Positions 8,507 to 18,683 are shown, counted from the stretch's first letter. The stretch is 64,000 bases of DNA from Halomonas sp. MCCC 1A13316 (GCF_014931605.1 NZ_CP053382.1:434001-498000), one strand, 5' to 3'. Notes: generated from the sequence alone by a model not told the origin. Program-made: numbers and translations.

Positions 8507-10812
8507 TGAGCACCACCGCGTTGCAACGTCTGGAAAAGGGCTCGCGCCTGCTTGAGCAGTGCCTACGATATTCGCCACTGGTCGTGATGCCCAAGGAGCG
8601 GTTGATTGCCCATAAGCAGCTTCTACCGCTTGGAGCTAACCAACGCTGGCAGTGGCAAGCCACCGGCGATGACCCGCAGTTTCTGCTCAAACGCAGCCTG
8701 CCCCTGCCGGGCTGGCAGATGCTGGAAGTGGCCATGGAGCACGACCAGCCCAGCGTCGCGGTGAAGCTCTACCTGGATATCGGCGATGGCTTCTCTGAGG
8801 AGCAGAGCATCTATCTGCCGCTGAAGAGCGGCCGGGTGACCAAGCGGCTGTTCTACGTGCCCAAGCGGCTCAAGGCGCTGCGCTTCGACCCCATGGGCAC
8901 GGAAGGCCGTTTCACACTGCGCCACCTGCGCCTGGCCTGGCTGAGCCCCTGGTTCGCCCACGACCGCCTGGCCCAGCGCCTGGTGAACATGCATCACCAG
9001 TGGCGCGGCAAGAGCCGAGCCGAGGTGCTGCCGGCGCTCAAGCGCCAGGCGCGCGAGCAAGGCCGGCACTGGCGCGAGCTGGCGCTCGAGCAGTACGAGG
9101 CGACCTTCGAACGGCGTACCACTCGCCACAGCTATACCCAGTGGCTGGAAGACCGCCGCGAGCTCTCCGCGGAACGGGTGCGCCGGGTGATCAACAAGCT
9201 GCCCTACACGCCGCTAATCTCGGTGTTGGTGCCGGTCTACAACCCGCACCTCGACTGGCTGCGCGAATGCCTGGAGTCGGTGCTGGGCCAGCACTATCCC
9301 CACTGGCAGCTGTGCATCGCCGACGATGCCTCCCCCGACCCGGAGGTGCGCCGGGTGCTGGCGGCGTACGCCAAGCGCGATTCGCGCATCCAGGTGGTCT
9401 ACCGCGAGCGCAACGGGCATATCTGCGCGGCGAGCAATAGCGCGCTGGCGCTGGCCAAGGGCGAGTTCGTGGCGCTGCTCGACCACGACGACTGCCTCTC
9501 GCCCCATGCGCTCTTCCATGTGATCGAGGCGTTGCATCGCCACCCAGAGGCCGGGCTGCTCTATAGCGATGAGGACAAGCTCAGCGAGCGCGGCGAGCGT
9601 TTCGACCCGCACTTCAAGCCGCAGTGGAACCCCGATCTGCTGCTGGCGCAGAACTACCTCACTCACCTGGGGGTGTATCGCACAGCGCTGGTGCGCGAGG
9701 TGGGCGGCTTTCGCGAGGGCTTCGAGGGCAGCCAGGACCACGACCTGGCGCTGCGCGTCACGGCGCGGCTGGTGCCGGAGCGGATCGTGCACGTTCCCCA
9801 TGTGCTCTACCACTGGCGGGCCGGGGCGGGCTCCACGGCGCTGGGCAGCGGCGAGAAGGACTACACCAGCGAGGCGGGGCTCGCGGCGGTGCGCGATCAC
9901 CTGGCGCAGCGGATGCCGGAGGCCCGGGTGATGCCGGGAGACTTCCCCAATACCTATCGGGTGCGCTGGCCGCTGCCAGAGCCGGCACCGCTGGTCAGCC
10001 TGCTGATTCCCACCCGCGACCGGTTAGCGATCCTCAAGCCCTGCGTGGATGCCATCCTCGAACGCACCGATTACCCTAACCTCGAAGTGCTGATCCTCGA
10101 CAACCAGAGTACCTGCACCGAGACGCTGGCCTACATGAGGGCGGTGAGCGAGCGTGACGAGCGGGTGCGCGTGCTGCGCTGGGACGAGCCATTCAACTAC
10201 TCGGCGATCAACAACTTCGGCGCGTTGTACGCCCACGGCGAGATCCTGGGGCTGGTCAACAACGACATCGAGCCGATCAACCGCGACTGGCTGGCCGAGA
10301 TGGTGCGCCAGGCGTGCCGGCCAGAGATCGGCTGCGTGGGGGCGAAGCTCTACTACCCCAACGACACCCTGCAGCACGGCGGGGTGATCCTGGGCATCGG
10401 CGGGGTGGCGGGCCACGCCCACAAGTACTTCACCCGCCACTCGCCTGGTTACTTCACGCGGCTGCACCTGGCGCACAACCTCTCGGCGGTCACCGGCGCC
10501 TGCCTGCTGGTGCGCCGGGCGGTGTTCGAGGAGGTTGGCGGGCTAAACGAGGAGCACCTGGCCATCGCCTTCAACGACGTGGACCTGTGCCTGAAGGTGC
10601 GCGAGGCCGGCTACCGCAACCTCTGGACGCCCTACGCCGAGCTCTACCATCACGAATCGGTCTCGCGCGGCGCCGAGGACAACGCCGCCAAGCGCGCCCG
10701 GGCCAACGGCGAGGCGAACTACATGCGCGAGACTTGGGGCGAGCATTTGGATAGCGACCCGGCGTACAACCCCAACTTGACCCTGGTGCATGAGGATTTT
10801 TCATTGCGGTGA
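8506..10812 (+). CDS. Glycosyltransferase with two GT2 domains
   Basis: A 768-residue protein. After a ~230-residue N-terminal region comes a GT-A domain (PLISVLVPVYNPHLDWLREC, DDASPD, LLDHDDCLSP) at about 235-450. A second one (PLVSLLIPTRDRLAILKPCV, LDNQS, GLVNNDIEPIN, GACLLVRRAVFEEVGG) lies at about 500-740. This tandem GT2 layout is common in capsule and O-antigen loci, where each domain may add one sugar from a nucleotide sugar. The gene is much more GC-rich than the sulfotransferase gene at 2960. It overlaps the gene before it by one base, and its last codons overlap an alternative start of the gene after it. Confidence 0.9.
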   Translation: MSTTALQRLEKGSRLLEQCLRYSPLVVMPKERLIAHKQLLPLGANQRWQWQATGDDPQFLLKRSLPLPGWQMLEVAMEHDQPSVAVKLYLDIGDGFSEEQSIYLPLKSGRVTKRLFYVPKRLKALRFDPMGTEGRFTLRHLRLAWLSPWFAHDRLAQRLVNMHHQWRGKSRAEVLPALKRQAREQGRHWRELALEQYEATFERRTTRHSYTQWLEDRRELSAERVRRVINKLPYTPLISVLVPVYNPHLDWLRECLESVLGQHYPHWQLCIADDASPDPEVRRVLAAYAKRDSRIQVVYRERNGHICAASNSALALAKGEFVALLDHDDCLSPHALFHVIEALHRHPEAGLLYSDEDKLSERGERFDPHFKPQWNPDLLLAQNYLTHLGVYRTALVREVGGFREGFEGSQDHDLALRVTARLVPERIVHVPHVLYHWRAGAGSTALGSGEKDYTSEAGLAAVRDHLAQRMPEARVMPGDFPNTYRVRWPLPEPAPLVSLLIPTRDRLAILKPCVDAILERTDYPNLEVLILDNQSTCTETLAYMRAVSERDERVRVLRWDEPFNYSAINNFGALYAHGEILGLVNNDIEPINRDWLAEMVRQACRPEIGCVGAKLYYPNDTLQHGGVILGIGGVAGHAHKYFTRHSPGYFTRLHLAHNLSAVTGACLLVRRAVFEEVGGLNEEHLAIAFNDVDLCLKVREAGYRNLWTPYAELYHHESVSRGAEDNAAKRARANGEANYMRETWGEHLDSDPAYNPNLTLVHEDFSLR

Positions 10813-10837
10813 ACGCTCCGTTGGTGAGGACCGAGAA

Positions 10838-11887
10838 GTGACAAGTAAGGAGCGCTGGCTGGTATTGAGTGACGGGGCGCGGCCGACCGAGGACATCTAC
10901 TTCCTCGAGTCGGTCGCGCCTCTCTTGCGTTTGGAGGGGCATGATCTCGGCCGGCTGGATGTGCGTAGCTGGCGCTGGCCCTTGGCGCGCTGGGTTATCT
11001 CGCGCCAACCCGGAGCCAACCTGGTGCTGTGTCGGACCTTGCCGGAGCCGGCACTTCGCTGGTTGGCGAGGGAGCGCAGGAGTTTTGGCCGCATCCTCTA
11101 CTTGATCGATGATGACCTGGGTGCAGCGGCAGCGGATGAAACTTTGCCTGAGGCCTACCGGGCGAGAATGGCTAGAGCATCAGACCAGCAGCCAAAGTTG
11201 CTGGCATTGGCCGACGAGGTGGTGGCCTGCAGTACGCTGCTGGCCGAGCGACTGCGCGTCGAGCATGCAAACATCAGGGTAATGACGCCGCCATTGATCT
11301 CGCCGCTACCTGACCTGACCCACTTCGACACCGGGCCCTCGGCCAAGGCGCCTTGGCGACTCGGCTTCCATGGCACCCGGGCGCATTTGGCGGATCTTGC
11401 GCATATCGCACCGGTACTAGCAGCAATACAGCGGGAGCGTGACGACACCGAGCTGGAGCTGATGCTGGGTCAGCAGCTGCCGTCCAAGCTTGCCGGATCA
11501 CCCCGCACGGTGTGTCCAGAGCCGCTGCCGTGGAGGCGCTTTCGTGGCTATCAGGCGCACCACAGGGTGCATATCGGCCTGACGCCGCTGTTGGATACGC
11601 CATTCAACCGCGGCAAGTCATTCATCAAATATCTGGATATCGCTGTAATGGGCGGGGTGGGCATCTTTTCCAACCGCCGCCCGTACACCGAGATCATCGA
11701 GCATGGCGTCAACGGCATGCTGGCCGGCGACGATCCTGCCGACTGGCAGCGTTGCCTGGAGTGGCTGCTGGCGCATCCCGATGAAGCCGCGAATATGGCC
11801 GAAGCAGCAGCTGAGACAGCGCGAGAAGTAGGTAATGTGCGACGGGCAGCGGCGCTGTGGTCTAGAACGGAAAAACCATCGGCGTAA
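10838..11887 (+). CDS. Glycosyltransferase-like protein (GT-B type)
   Basis: From the GTG start the protein begins MTSKERWLVLSDGARPTEDIYF; GAGG lies nine bases upstream. An in-frame ATG at 10790 would overlap the previous gene by 23 bases and has no ribosome site, so the GTG is preferred. The C-terminal half contains RLGFHGTRAHLADLAHIAPV, IGLTPLLDTPFNRGKSFIKY and a final domain with IIEHGVNGMLAGDDPADW. This is the nucleotide-sugar side of GT-B glycosyltransferases, in which such proteins often keep GVNGLL and E-rich motifs. It is the last gene of the polysaccharide cluster. Its 3' end overlaps the convergent permease gene by 26 bases. Confidence 0.7.
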   Translation: MTSKERWLVLSDGARPTEDIYFLESVAPLLRLEGHDLGRLDVRSWRWPLARWVISRQPGANLVLCRTLPEPALRWLARERRSFGRILYLIDDDLGAAAADETLPEAYRARMARASDQQPKLLALADEVVACSTLLAERLRVEHANIRVMTPPLISPLPDLTHFDTGPSAKAPWRLGFHGTRAHLADLAHIAPVLAAIQRERDDTELELMLGQQLPSKLAGSPRTVCPEPLPWRRFRGYQAHHRVHIGLTPLLDTPFNRGKSFIKYLDIAVMGGVGIFSNRRPYTEIIEHGVNGMLAGDDPADWQRCLEWLLAHPDEAANMAEAAAETAREVGNVRRAAALWSRTEKPSA

Positions 11888-13589
11888 GCACCAGCACGGC
11901 CGCGGAGTAAACCAGGCTGACCGGGAGTCCGATCCTGATGAAATCTGCGATGCGGTAGCGTCCCGGCGAATAGACCATCAGGTGGGTCTGGTAGCCGTAA
12001 GGGATCAGAAAACAGGCGCTGGCGCCGTAGGCCACGGCCATGATGAAGGGCAGCGGGTCGACGCCGAAGGCCTGGGCAGTGGACCAGGCCACCGGGAAGG
12101 CGAGCGCCGCGGCGGCGTTGTTGGTCACGGTCTCGGAGAGTAGCAGCGTCAGCAGGTAGCAGCCGATGAAGGCGGGATAGACGCCATGGCCGTTGAACAG
12201 CTGCTGAATGCCCTGCGCCAGCAGTGCCCCCGCGCCCGAGTTCCCCAGCGCCTGGGAGATCGCCAGCGCCGAGCCGATGATCAGCCACAGCTCGAAGGGA
12301 AAGCGCCGGCGCAGCTCTGCCACGCTGAGAACCCGGGCCAGTACCAGCCCCCCGAGTAACAGCAGCAAACCATGGAAGAGCGGCAGCAGGTTGAGTGCTG
12401 CCAGACCAATTGCCGTAGCGAAGCCCAGTAGAGTCAGTAGGCTCTCGCTGCGCTTGAGCCGCGGTCGCGTGAAGCTTCCGCTGAGCAGGTGGAAGTTGCG
12501 ATCAATATTACGATGTTGGCGAAAGTCGCCACCCACCGCCAACAGCAGGCAATCACCCACTCGCAGTGGGATCTTGCCGAGTTGCCCTTCCAGACGCTTG
12601 CCTCCCCGCCGTATGCCTACCACGCCGGCATTGAACATGCTGCGAAAGTCCACGTCCTGCAGTGTTTGCCCAGCCAGCTCCGATTCGTGGGAGATCACTA
12701 CTTCCACCAGGTTGGTGGCCAGGAGATCATCGGCATGATGACCGAACAGCTTCAGGCCGGGAAAGCGCTGTAGCGTCTGCACCTTGCCCACTTCGCCGGT
12801 AAAAACCAGCGTATCGCCTGCCTGGAGTATCTCCTCCGGCCCGACTGGGCTAATCAACCGGCCCTGGCGCTCGATCTCGAGCAGATAGAGCCCATCGAGC
12901 CGGCGCAGTCCGTTGGCCTCGATGCTATGGCCGATAAGGGGCGAGTCGGCCTGGAGGTCGGCGGCCAGGAAATAGGCCAGCTTGTCGGCAGTGTCTTCAG
13001 GTACGTGATGCGGCAAGGCCTTTGCTCGCCATAGCAGCACCATGAACGTCAAGGCGGCTACTGGCAGACCCACCAGGCTGAACTGGAACATGCCGAGCTC
13101 GAAGCCGGCACTGCCTAGCGTGAAGGAACTCACCACCAGGTTGGTGGAAGTGCCTACTAGAGTGGTCATCCCGCCCAGGATCGAGGCGTAGGAGAGCGGA
13201 ATCAGCAGCCGTGAAGGGGCGATATGTCGCTGACGTGAAATAGCGCCGAGAAAGGTGGCTACCACGGCGGTGTTGTTGAGAAAAGCGGATAGCACGGCAG
13301 TGGTTCCCATCAGACGTGCCGTGGCCATTTGCGGCCGGCCCTTGAACATGTGCTGAGCCAGCCGATCCAGCAGTGGCGAGCGTTCCAGGGCAAGCGATAC
13401 CAGCAGCAACAGCAGCAGGGTGGCCAGCGCCGGGTTAGTGAACTGCTGGAGTAGCGTGGTGGTATCGATCAGGCCCAGCAGCAGGTAAGCGGCAGCCAAT
13501 GTCACGAAGGCGATGGCGGGACGTACCAGGCCGGTTACCAACAGGGCGAGCAAGCCGGCGATGGAGAGCAGTACAACCCAGGGGATCAT
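11862..13589 (-). CDS. SLC13-type permease with two TrkA-C domains (putative sulfate importer)
   Basis: 575 residues. About five hydrophobic segments at the N-terminus (LLSIAGLLALLVTGL, LLLLLLVSLAL and so on) include FLNNTAVVATF and STNLVVSSF, typical of the divalent-anion:sodium symporter fold. Two TrkA-C-like domains follow (about 205-380: GLRRLDGLYLLEIERQGRLI, and LQDVDFRSMFNAGVVGIRRGG). The second membrane half contains SETVTNNAAAALAFPVA. SLC13 proteins with inserted TrkA-C domains include sulfate transporters, and this one is close to cysDNC. Sulfate uptake is therefore the best guess; other anions cannot be excluded. It is transcribed toward the polysaccharide genes and away from cysD. 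Confidence 0.8.
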   Translation of the reverse strand: MIPWVVLLSIAGLLALLVTGLVRPAIAFVTLAAAYLLLGLIDTTTLLQQFTNPALATLLLLLLVSLALERSPLLDRLAQHMFKGRPQMATARLMGTTAVLSAFLNNTAVVATFLGAISRQRHIAPSRLLIPLSYASILGGMTTLVGTSTNLVVSSFTLGSAGFELGMFQFSLVGLPVAALTFMVLLWRAKALPHHVPEDTADKLAYFLAADLQADSPLIGHSIEANGLRRLDGLYLLEIERQGRLISPVGPEEILQAGDTLVFTGEVGKVQTLQRFPGLKLFGHHADDLLATNLVEVVISHESELAGQTLQDVDFRSMFNAGVVGIRRGGKRLEGQLGKIPLRVGDCLLLAVGGDFRQHRNIDRNFHLLSGSFTRPRLKRSESLLTLLGFATAIGLAALNLLPLFHGLLLLLGGLVLARVLSVAELRRRFPFELWLIIGSALAISQALGNSGAGALLAQGIQQLFNGHGVYPAFIGCYLLTLLLSETVTNNAAAALAFPVAWSTAQAFGVDPLPFIMAVAYGASACFLIPYGYQTHLMVYSPGRYRIADFIRIGLPVSLVYSAAVLVLTPMVFPF

Positions 13590-13754
13590 GCCGTGTCCTT
13601 GATCATTCGGTTAGGGGATGCGAAACGGCCTGGATTGGCTGCGTTAGCGCTTGTGCGATTCTACTCAGCCTTTTATGATGCTGTCTAACTGCGCCTTTTT
13701 TTAATTTACTTATATGTCTTAAAAATCACTTGAAAACAGACTGTTGGTGAATGT

Positions 13755-14567
13755 TTGGCCACTAAAGATTTTTCGCCTGAATCGCTGAGCCAGCGCCGCC
13801 TGAAAGCGGTGCGACTGCGCCTCGACGGCCAAACGGTCGCCGAAGCCTGCCGACAGACCGGGCTTTCGGCACCGACCGTATCGGCGGCCTGGAAGGCGTT
13901 TCGAGAAGGGGGCTGGGAGGCGGTGCCGCTACGCCCGCGCGGCCGGCCCGCGGGTCAGGCGAACGCCTTGGGCGAACCGCAGCAACAGGCACTGGAGAAG
14001 CAGCTAGCGGCGTTGCCGCCTGCACCGCTGCCGGCCTGGAGCAGCAAGGCCCTGGCCGAGTGGTTGCAGGTGCAGCCAACCCCGCTCGGCGTAGCGGTGT
14101 CGGCGCGGGCCATCGAGCACTGGTGGGACGCCAGGGGGCTGGCACCGGTGCCGTTGGCACTCGACGGCCTCGCCCGCCGGCGTTCGGCCGCGGGGCGCTG
14201 GTATCGCCAGCAGGTGCAGCCTTCGCTCGAGTCTGTGGAGCGGGCCGATGGAGTCCGCTGGCTGGGTGGCGTACGGGTCGTGCCGGCACGTCCAAACCAC
14301 CCGCGCTGCTACCAGCTCTACCTGCATGGCAAGCGTGGCGCGCTGTTCATGCACTGCCTGGCAGCGCCGCCCCAGGCCGAACACTACCTGGCCCTGTTCG
14401 AGCGGTTGCTGCAGCAGGCCGATGGCCCGATTGCTTTGGTGTTCCATGGCGCCTGGTTCCAGGCCAGCCCTGAGATAAGGGCCTGGCTGGAAGAGCATCC
14501 CGATTTCCACTTGATCAATGTGCCGCCCGACGCCCTGGGCGCGGAAAGCAAGCGACGTAACGTTTAA
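13755..14567 (+). CDS. Degenerate IS630-transposase-like HTH protein upstream of cysD
   Basis: 270 residues from a TTG start. The N-terminus (RLKAVRLRLDGQTVAEACR, then LSAPTVSAAWKAF) is the helix-turn-helix pair found in IS630-family transposases. SSKALAEWLQVQ resembles their second winged-helix part. The C-terminal half follows the IS630 DDE domain in outline, but the usual V-x-D-N-x-x-x-H is VFHGAWFQASPEI and the usual PPYSPxLNPIE is PPDALGAESKRR. The catalytic acids therefore look lost. No terminal inverted repeats were seen. It is either a fossil transposase or a domesticated DNA-binding protein, perhaps a regulator of the cys genes (inference from position only). Confidence 0.6.
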   Translation: MATKDFSPESLSQRRLKAVRLRLDGQTVAEACRQTGLSAPTVSAAWKAFREGGWEAVPLRPRGRPAGQANALGEPQQQALEKQLAALPPAPLPAWSSKALAEWLQVQPTPLGVAVSARAIEHWWDARGLAPVPLALDGLARRRSAAGRWYRQQVQPSLESVERADGVRWLGGVRVVPARPNHPRCYQLYLHGKRGALFMHCLAAPPQAEHYLALFERLLQQADGPIALVFHGAWFQASPEIRAWLEEHPDFHLINVPPDALGAESKRRNV

Positions 14568-14650
14568 TAAACCCTGCGTAGAGCTCAGGAAGCCATGCCC
14601 CGAGGGGAGGGGCTGTCTTTCTCATCTCACGCCCTTCACCGGACCCGGCT

Positions 14651-15553
14651 ATGACATCGTTAACCCATCTTCAACGGCTGGAAGCCGAGAGTATCCAGAT
14701 CATGCGCGAGGTGGTCGCGGAAACCGACAACCCCGTCATGCTCTACTCGGTCGGCAAGGACAGCGCGGTCATGCTGCACCTGGCGCGCAAAGCCTTTGCC
14801 CCCTCGCCGCCGCCCTTCCCGTTACTACACGTGGATACACGCTGGAAATTTCGCGCCATGTATGACTTCCGCGACAACATGGCCAAGGAGATGGGCATGG
14901 ACCTGCTGGTCCATATCAACCCGGAAGGCGTGGAGAAGGACATCAACCCCTTCACCCACGGCTCGGCCATTCATACTGACGTGATGAAGACCGAGGGGCT
15001 CAAGCAGGCGCTGGACAAGTATGGCTTCGATGCCGCCTTCGGCGGTGCCCGCCGCGACGAAGAGAAATCCCGCGCCAAGGAGCGTGTCTTCTCCTTCCGT
15101 ACCGCCCAGCACCGCTGGGACCCGAAGAACCAGCGCCCGGAACTGTGGAAGCTCTACAACACGCGCCGGCACAAGGGCGAATCGATCCGTGTGTTCCCTC
15201 TGTCGAACTGGACCGAGCTCGATATCTGGCAGTACATCTACCTTCAGGGCATCCCCATTGTGCCGCTCTACTACGCCGCGGAGCGGCCCGTAGTGGAACG
15301 CGACGGCGCCTTGATCATGGTCGATGACGAGCGCATGCCGCTCGAACCCGGCGAAGTGCCCATGCTGCGCAAGGTGCGTTTCCGTACGCTGGGCTGCTAC
15401 CCGCTCACTGGAGCCATCGAATCGGAAGCCGACACCTTGCCGGCGATCATCCAGGAGATGCTCCTGACCAGGACCTCCGAGCGCCAGGGCCGCGTGATCG
15501 ACCACGACAGCGCCGCCTCCATGGAGAAGAAAAAACAGGAGGGCTATTTCTAA
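14651..15553 (+). CDS. cysD: Sulfate adenylyltransferase subunit 2 (CysD)
   Basis: Full length (300 aa) for CysD. It catalyses ATP plus sulfate to APS and pyrophosphate, together with the GTPase CysN. Visible family features are the PP-loop [13 protein letters not shown] near residue 35, HVDTRWKF, the [20 protein letters not shown] block and the ending STASMEKKKxEGYF-type tail (here [14 protein letters not shown]). The stop overlaps the cysN start (TAATG), so the two subunits are translationally coupled. The product feeds cysteine synthesis, and through PAPS it could feed the sulfotransferases upstream. Confidence 0.98.
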   Translation: MTSLTHLQRLEAESIQIMREVVAETDNPVMLYSVGKDSAVMLHLARKAFAPSPPPFPLLHVDTRWKFRAMYDFRDNMAKEMGMDLLVHINPEGVEKDINPFTHGSAIHTDVMKTEGLKQALDKYGFDAAFGGARRDEEKSRAKERVFSFRTAQHRWDPKNQRPELWKLYNTRRHKGESIRVFPLSNWTELDIWQYIYLQGIPIVPLYYAAERPVVERDGALIMVDDERMPLEPGEVPMLRKVRFRTLGCYPLTGAIESEADTLPAIIQEMLLTRTSERQGRVIDHDSAASMEKKKQEGYF

Positions 15554-17457
15554 TGGCACACGCATCCGACATGATCGCCGGCGATATCGAGGGCTACCTC
15601 AAGGCACACGAACACAAGGGCCTGTTGCGCTTCATTACCTGCGGCAGCGTGGACGACGGCAAGAGCACCCTGATCGGGCGGCTGCTGTTCGAGTCCAAGC
15701 TGCTGTTCGAGGATCAATTGGCGGCCATCGAAGCGGACTCGAAGAAGTATGGCACCCAGGGCAGCGACATCGATTTCGCCCTGCTGGTGGATGGCCTGGC
15801 CGCCGAGCGCGAGCAGGGCATCACCATCGACGTGGCCTACCGCTTCTTCTCCACCGATAAGCGCAAGTTCATCGTTGCCGATACCCCGGGACACGAACAG
15901 TACACACGCAACATGGTCACCGGGGCCTCCACCGCCGACGCGGCCATCCTGATGGTGGACGCCCGCCATGGCATTCTCACCCAGACCCGCCGCCACAGCT
16001 TCCTGATGTCGCTGATCGGCATGCGTCATGTGGTGGTCGCCATCAACAAGATGGATCTGGTGGACTACTCCAAGGCGCGGTTCGAGGCGATCGTCGAAGA
16101 GTATCGCGACTTCGCCAAGCAGCTCGGGCTCGAAGAGATCACCTTTATCCCGATGTCGGCGCTCAAGGGCGACAACGTCATTGAGCACAGTTCTCGCATG
16201 CCCTGGTACCACGGCACCACGCTGATGGGCTATCTGGAAACCGTGGAGTTGGATGACGAGTCTCAGCAGCGTGCGCCTTTCCGCATGCCGGTGCAGTGGG
16301 TCAATCGCCCCAACCTTGATTTCCGAGGGTTTACCGGCATGATCGCCAGCGGTGTGGTCAAGCCGGGCGATGCCATCCGGGTGCAGCCTTCGGGCCAGAG
16401 CAGCACCGTCAAGCGAATCTACACCTTCGATGGCGATCTGGAACAGGCCGTTGCCGGGCAGTCCGTCACGCTGCTGCTGGAAGACGAGATCGATATCTCC
16501 CGCGGCGACATGATCTCAGGCATCGAACAACCCGCCCAGACCGCTGACCAGTTCGAGACTACGCTGGTGTGGATGCACGAGCAGCCGCTGCTGCCCGGTC
16601 GCCCCTACCTGATGAAGCTGGGTACGCGTTGGGTCTCGGCGACCGTAAGCGACATCAAGTACCAGATCAACGTCAACACGCTGGAGCATGTGGCCGCCAA
16701 GCAGCTAGACCTCAATGCTATCGCAGTGTGCACACTGAGCCTGGACCGCACCGTGGCCTTCGATCCCTACCGGAAGAGCCCGGATACCGGTGGCTTCATC
16801 CTCATCGATCGTCTGACCAATAACACCGTCGGCGCGGGCATGCTGCACTTCGCCCTGCGGCGCAGCCAGAACATCCACATGCAGCACGTGAACATCCACA
16901 AGCGGGCGCGCGCTCTCGCCAAGGGTCAGAAGCCCGCCGTGCTGTGGCTCACCGGGCTTTCCGGCGCTGGCAAGTCGACCATCGCCAACCTGGTGGAGAC
17001 GAAGCTGCATGATGCCGGCCAGCACACCTACCTGCTGGACGGAGACAACGTGCGTCACGGTCTTAACCGTGACTTGGGCTTCACCGATGCCGACCGTGTC
17101 GAGAACATTCGCCGGGTGGCCGAAGTGGCTCGCCTGATGGCCGATGCCGGACTGATCGTGCTCACTGCCTTCATTTCGCCCTTCCGCAGCGAGCGCTGCA
17201 TGGCCCGCGATCTCATGGGGGAGGGTGAGTTCATCGAGATCTTTGTCGATACGCCACTGGAAGTGGCCGAGGAACGCGACCCCAAGGGGCTGTACAAAAA
17301 GGCGCGGCGCGGCGAGCTGAAGAACTTCACCGGCATCGATTCAGCCTACGAGCCGCCGGAGAACCCCGAGCTGCGCCTGGATACCTCGACTCAGAGCCCG
17401 GAACAAGCGGCCGAGGCCGTGATTGCCACGCTGCGCGAGCACGGCATCATCGCCTGA
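15553..17457 (+). CDS. cysNC: Bifunctional sulfate adenylyltransferase subunit 1 / APS kinase (CysN-CysC)
   Basis: 634 residues with two parts. Residues about 20-440 are the CysN GTPase: [15 protein letters not shown] (P-loop), [23 protein letters not shown] and NKMD. Residues about 455-634 are APS kinase: [17 protein letters not shown] (P-loop), [16 protein letters not shown], and the lid region with FISPFRSER. CysN drives APS formation by GTP hydrolysis, and CysC phosphorylates APS to PAPS. The fusion channels sulfate straight to PAPS, the donor used by sulfotransferases. It is coupled to cysD upstream and followed by cysQ after ~40 bases. Confidence 0.97.
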   Translation: MAHASDMIAGDIEGYLKAHEHKGLLRFITCGSVDDGKSTLIGRLLFESKLLFEDQLAAIEADSKKYGTQGSDIDFALLVDGLAAEREQGITIDVAYRFFSTDKRKFIVADTPGHEQYTRNMVTGASTADAAILMVDARHGILTQTRRHSFLMSLIGMRHVVVAINKMDLVDYSKARFEAIVEEYRDFAKQLGLEEITFIPMSALKGDNVIEHSSRMPWYHGTTLMGYLETVELDDESQQRAPFRMPVQWVNRPNLDFRGFTGMIASGVVKPGDAIRVQPSGQSSTVKRIYTFDGDLEQAVAGQSVTLLLEDEIDISRGDMISGIEQPAQTADQFETTLVWMHEQPLLPGRPYLMKLGTRWVSATVSDIKYQINVNTLEHVAAKQLDLNAIAVCTLSLDRTVAFDPYRKSPDTGGFILIDRLTNNTVGAGMLHFALRRSQNIHMQHVNIHKRARALAKGQKPAVLWLTGLSGAGKSTIANLVETKLHDAGQHTYLLDGDNVRHGLNRDLGFTDADRVENIRRVAEVARLMADAGLIVLTAFISPFRSERCMARDLMGEGEFIEIFVDTPLEVAEERDPKGLYKKARRGELKNFTGIDSAYEPPENPELRLDTSTQSPEQAAEAVIATLREHGIIA

Positions 17458-17497
17458 CAACGGAGCCGACGATGCACGGCCACTATGGAGGATTCGA

Positions 17498-18295
17498 ATG
17501 ACCATGAACCGCGCCGAACTGCTGGACGCCGTGGAGCGCATCGCCCGCGAAGCCGGCGACGCCATCATGCAGACCTACGCCCGCGACTTCAGCGTCGAGG
17601 AGAAAGAGGACAAGAGCCCGCTCACCGAAGCCGACAAGGCCGCACATGACGTGATCGTGGCGGGGCTGAAGGCATTGCCCGAGGCGATCACGATTCTCTC
17701 GGAAGAGGATATCGACGCCTTTCCGGGGGCGGATGCGCAAGGCCGCTACTGGCTGGTCGACCCGCTGGACGGTACCAAGGAGTTCATCAAGCGCAACGAC
17801 GAGTTTACCGTCAATATCGCCCTGATCGAGCATGGCAAGCCCGTGCTGGGCGTGGTGGTAGCGCCGGCCCTGGACACCGCCTACCTGGCAGCGCAGGGTG
17901 TTGGGGCGTTCAAGGTTGGGAAAGAGGGTGAGCGCACGCCGATCCAAGTCGCCGGCAAGCCTTCCGCAGGTTCCCCGTGGCGGGTGGTCGGTAGCCGTTC
18001 CCATCCCAGCCCCGACCTGGCGGCCTGGCTTGAGCAACTGGGCGAGCATGAGTTGGTGCCCATGGGCAGTTCGCTCAAGCTCTGCCTGGTGGCGGAGGGA
18101 CGTGCGGACGTTTACCCGCGCCTCGGTCCCACCTGCCTATGGGATACCGGCGCCGCCCAAGCGGTGGTCGAGCAAGCCGGTGGGCGGGTGGAAACTCAGG
18201 AGGGCGAACCGCTTAGTTACGCCACCCCCGAACAGCGGCTCAACCCGCACTTCGTGGTCTGGGGTTCAGCACAAGCTCTCTCGACAGATCGTTGA
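17498..18295 (+). CDS. cysQ: 3'(2'),5'-bisphosphate nucleotidase CysQ
   Basis: A member of the inositol-monophosphatase superfamily. Metal-binding motifs are visible: EEKEDKSPLTEADKAAH, ILSEED, WLVDPLDGTKEF and CLWDTGAAQAVVEQAGG. It hydrolyses PAP to AMP and phosphate, removing the inhibitory by-product of PAPS-using enzymes. I chose the ATG at 17498 because GGAG lies upstream; a longer frame from 17423 would run back into cysNC. The family-like end LNPHFVVWG is followed by a short tail, SAQALSTDR, that appears to come from transposon DNA inserted at the 3' end. Cotranscription with cysDNC is likely. Confidence 0.95.
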   Translation: MTMNRAELLDAVERIAREAGDAIMQTYARDFSVEEKEDKSPLTEADKAAHDVIVAGLKALPEAITILSEEDIDAFPGADAQGRYWLVDPLDGTKEFIKRNDEFTVNIALIEHGKPVLGVVVAPALDTAYLAAQGVGAFKVGKEGERTPIQVAGKPSAGSPWRVVGSRSHPSPDLAAWLEQLGEHELVPMGSSLKLCLVAEGRADVYPRLGPTCLWDTGAAQAVVEQAGGRVETQEGEPLSYATPEQRLNPHFVVWGSAQALSTDR

Positions 18296-18683
18296 CGACA
18301 ACCAAGCGGTGCTCGTCGAGACACTGAAAGTCCGCAACATGATGAAAAACACCCGCCTCGCCAAGTATATCGGCGATGCGTCATGGCACGCTTTGATCAC
18401 CAAGCTGGACTACAAGACCAAGGAGCAGGGCAAGCATCTGGTCAAAATCGACCCGTGGTATGCCAGCTCCGAGACCTGTCATGTCTGCCAGCACAAGATG
18501 GACGCCATGCCGTTGAGCGTCCGGTCGTGGGAGTGCCCTTCCTGCCACATGCAGCACGACCGGGACATCAACGCGGCGCTGAACATACGGCATCGAGGCA
18601 TCATCCAGCTAAAGGCGGAAGGGCTGTCCGTCTCTGCCCATGGAGGCTTGCATAAGTCCGGCATGTCGCCGGCTGCTGCCTGA
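18264..18683 (+). pseudogene. Truncated TnpB/OrfB (IS200/IS605-type) C-terminal fragment
   Basis: Only the C-terminal ~140 residues remain. They contain HKLSRQIVDDNQAV, VETLKVRNMM (RuvC-II glutamate), DASWHALITKL, the zinc ribbon with CHVCQHKMD and CPSCHMQHD, and DRDINAALNI (RuvC-III aspartate). The N-terminal part with the first RuvC aspartate is missing. The frame overlaps the end of cysQ, so the fragment joins directly to that gene. Full-length TnpB proteins are RNA-guided nucleases of IS605-type elements; this one should be inactive. Confidence 0.85.

Noticed and set aside
17423-17497. Earlier start for cysQ
   Set aside because: It overlaps the cysNC end without a ribosome site, and the family starts near MTMNRAELL.
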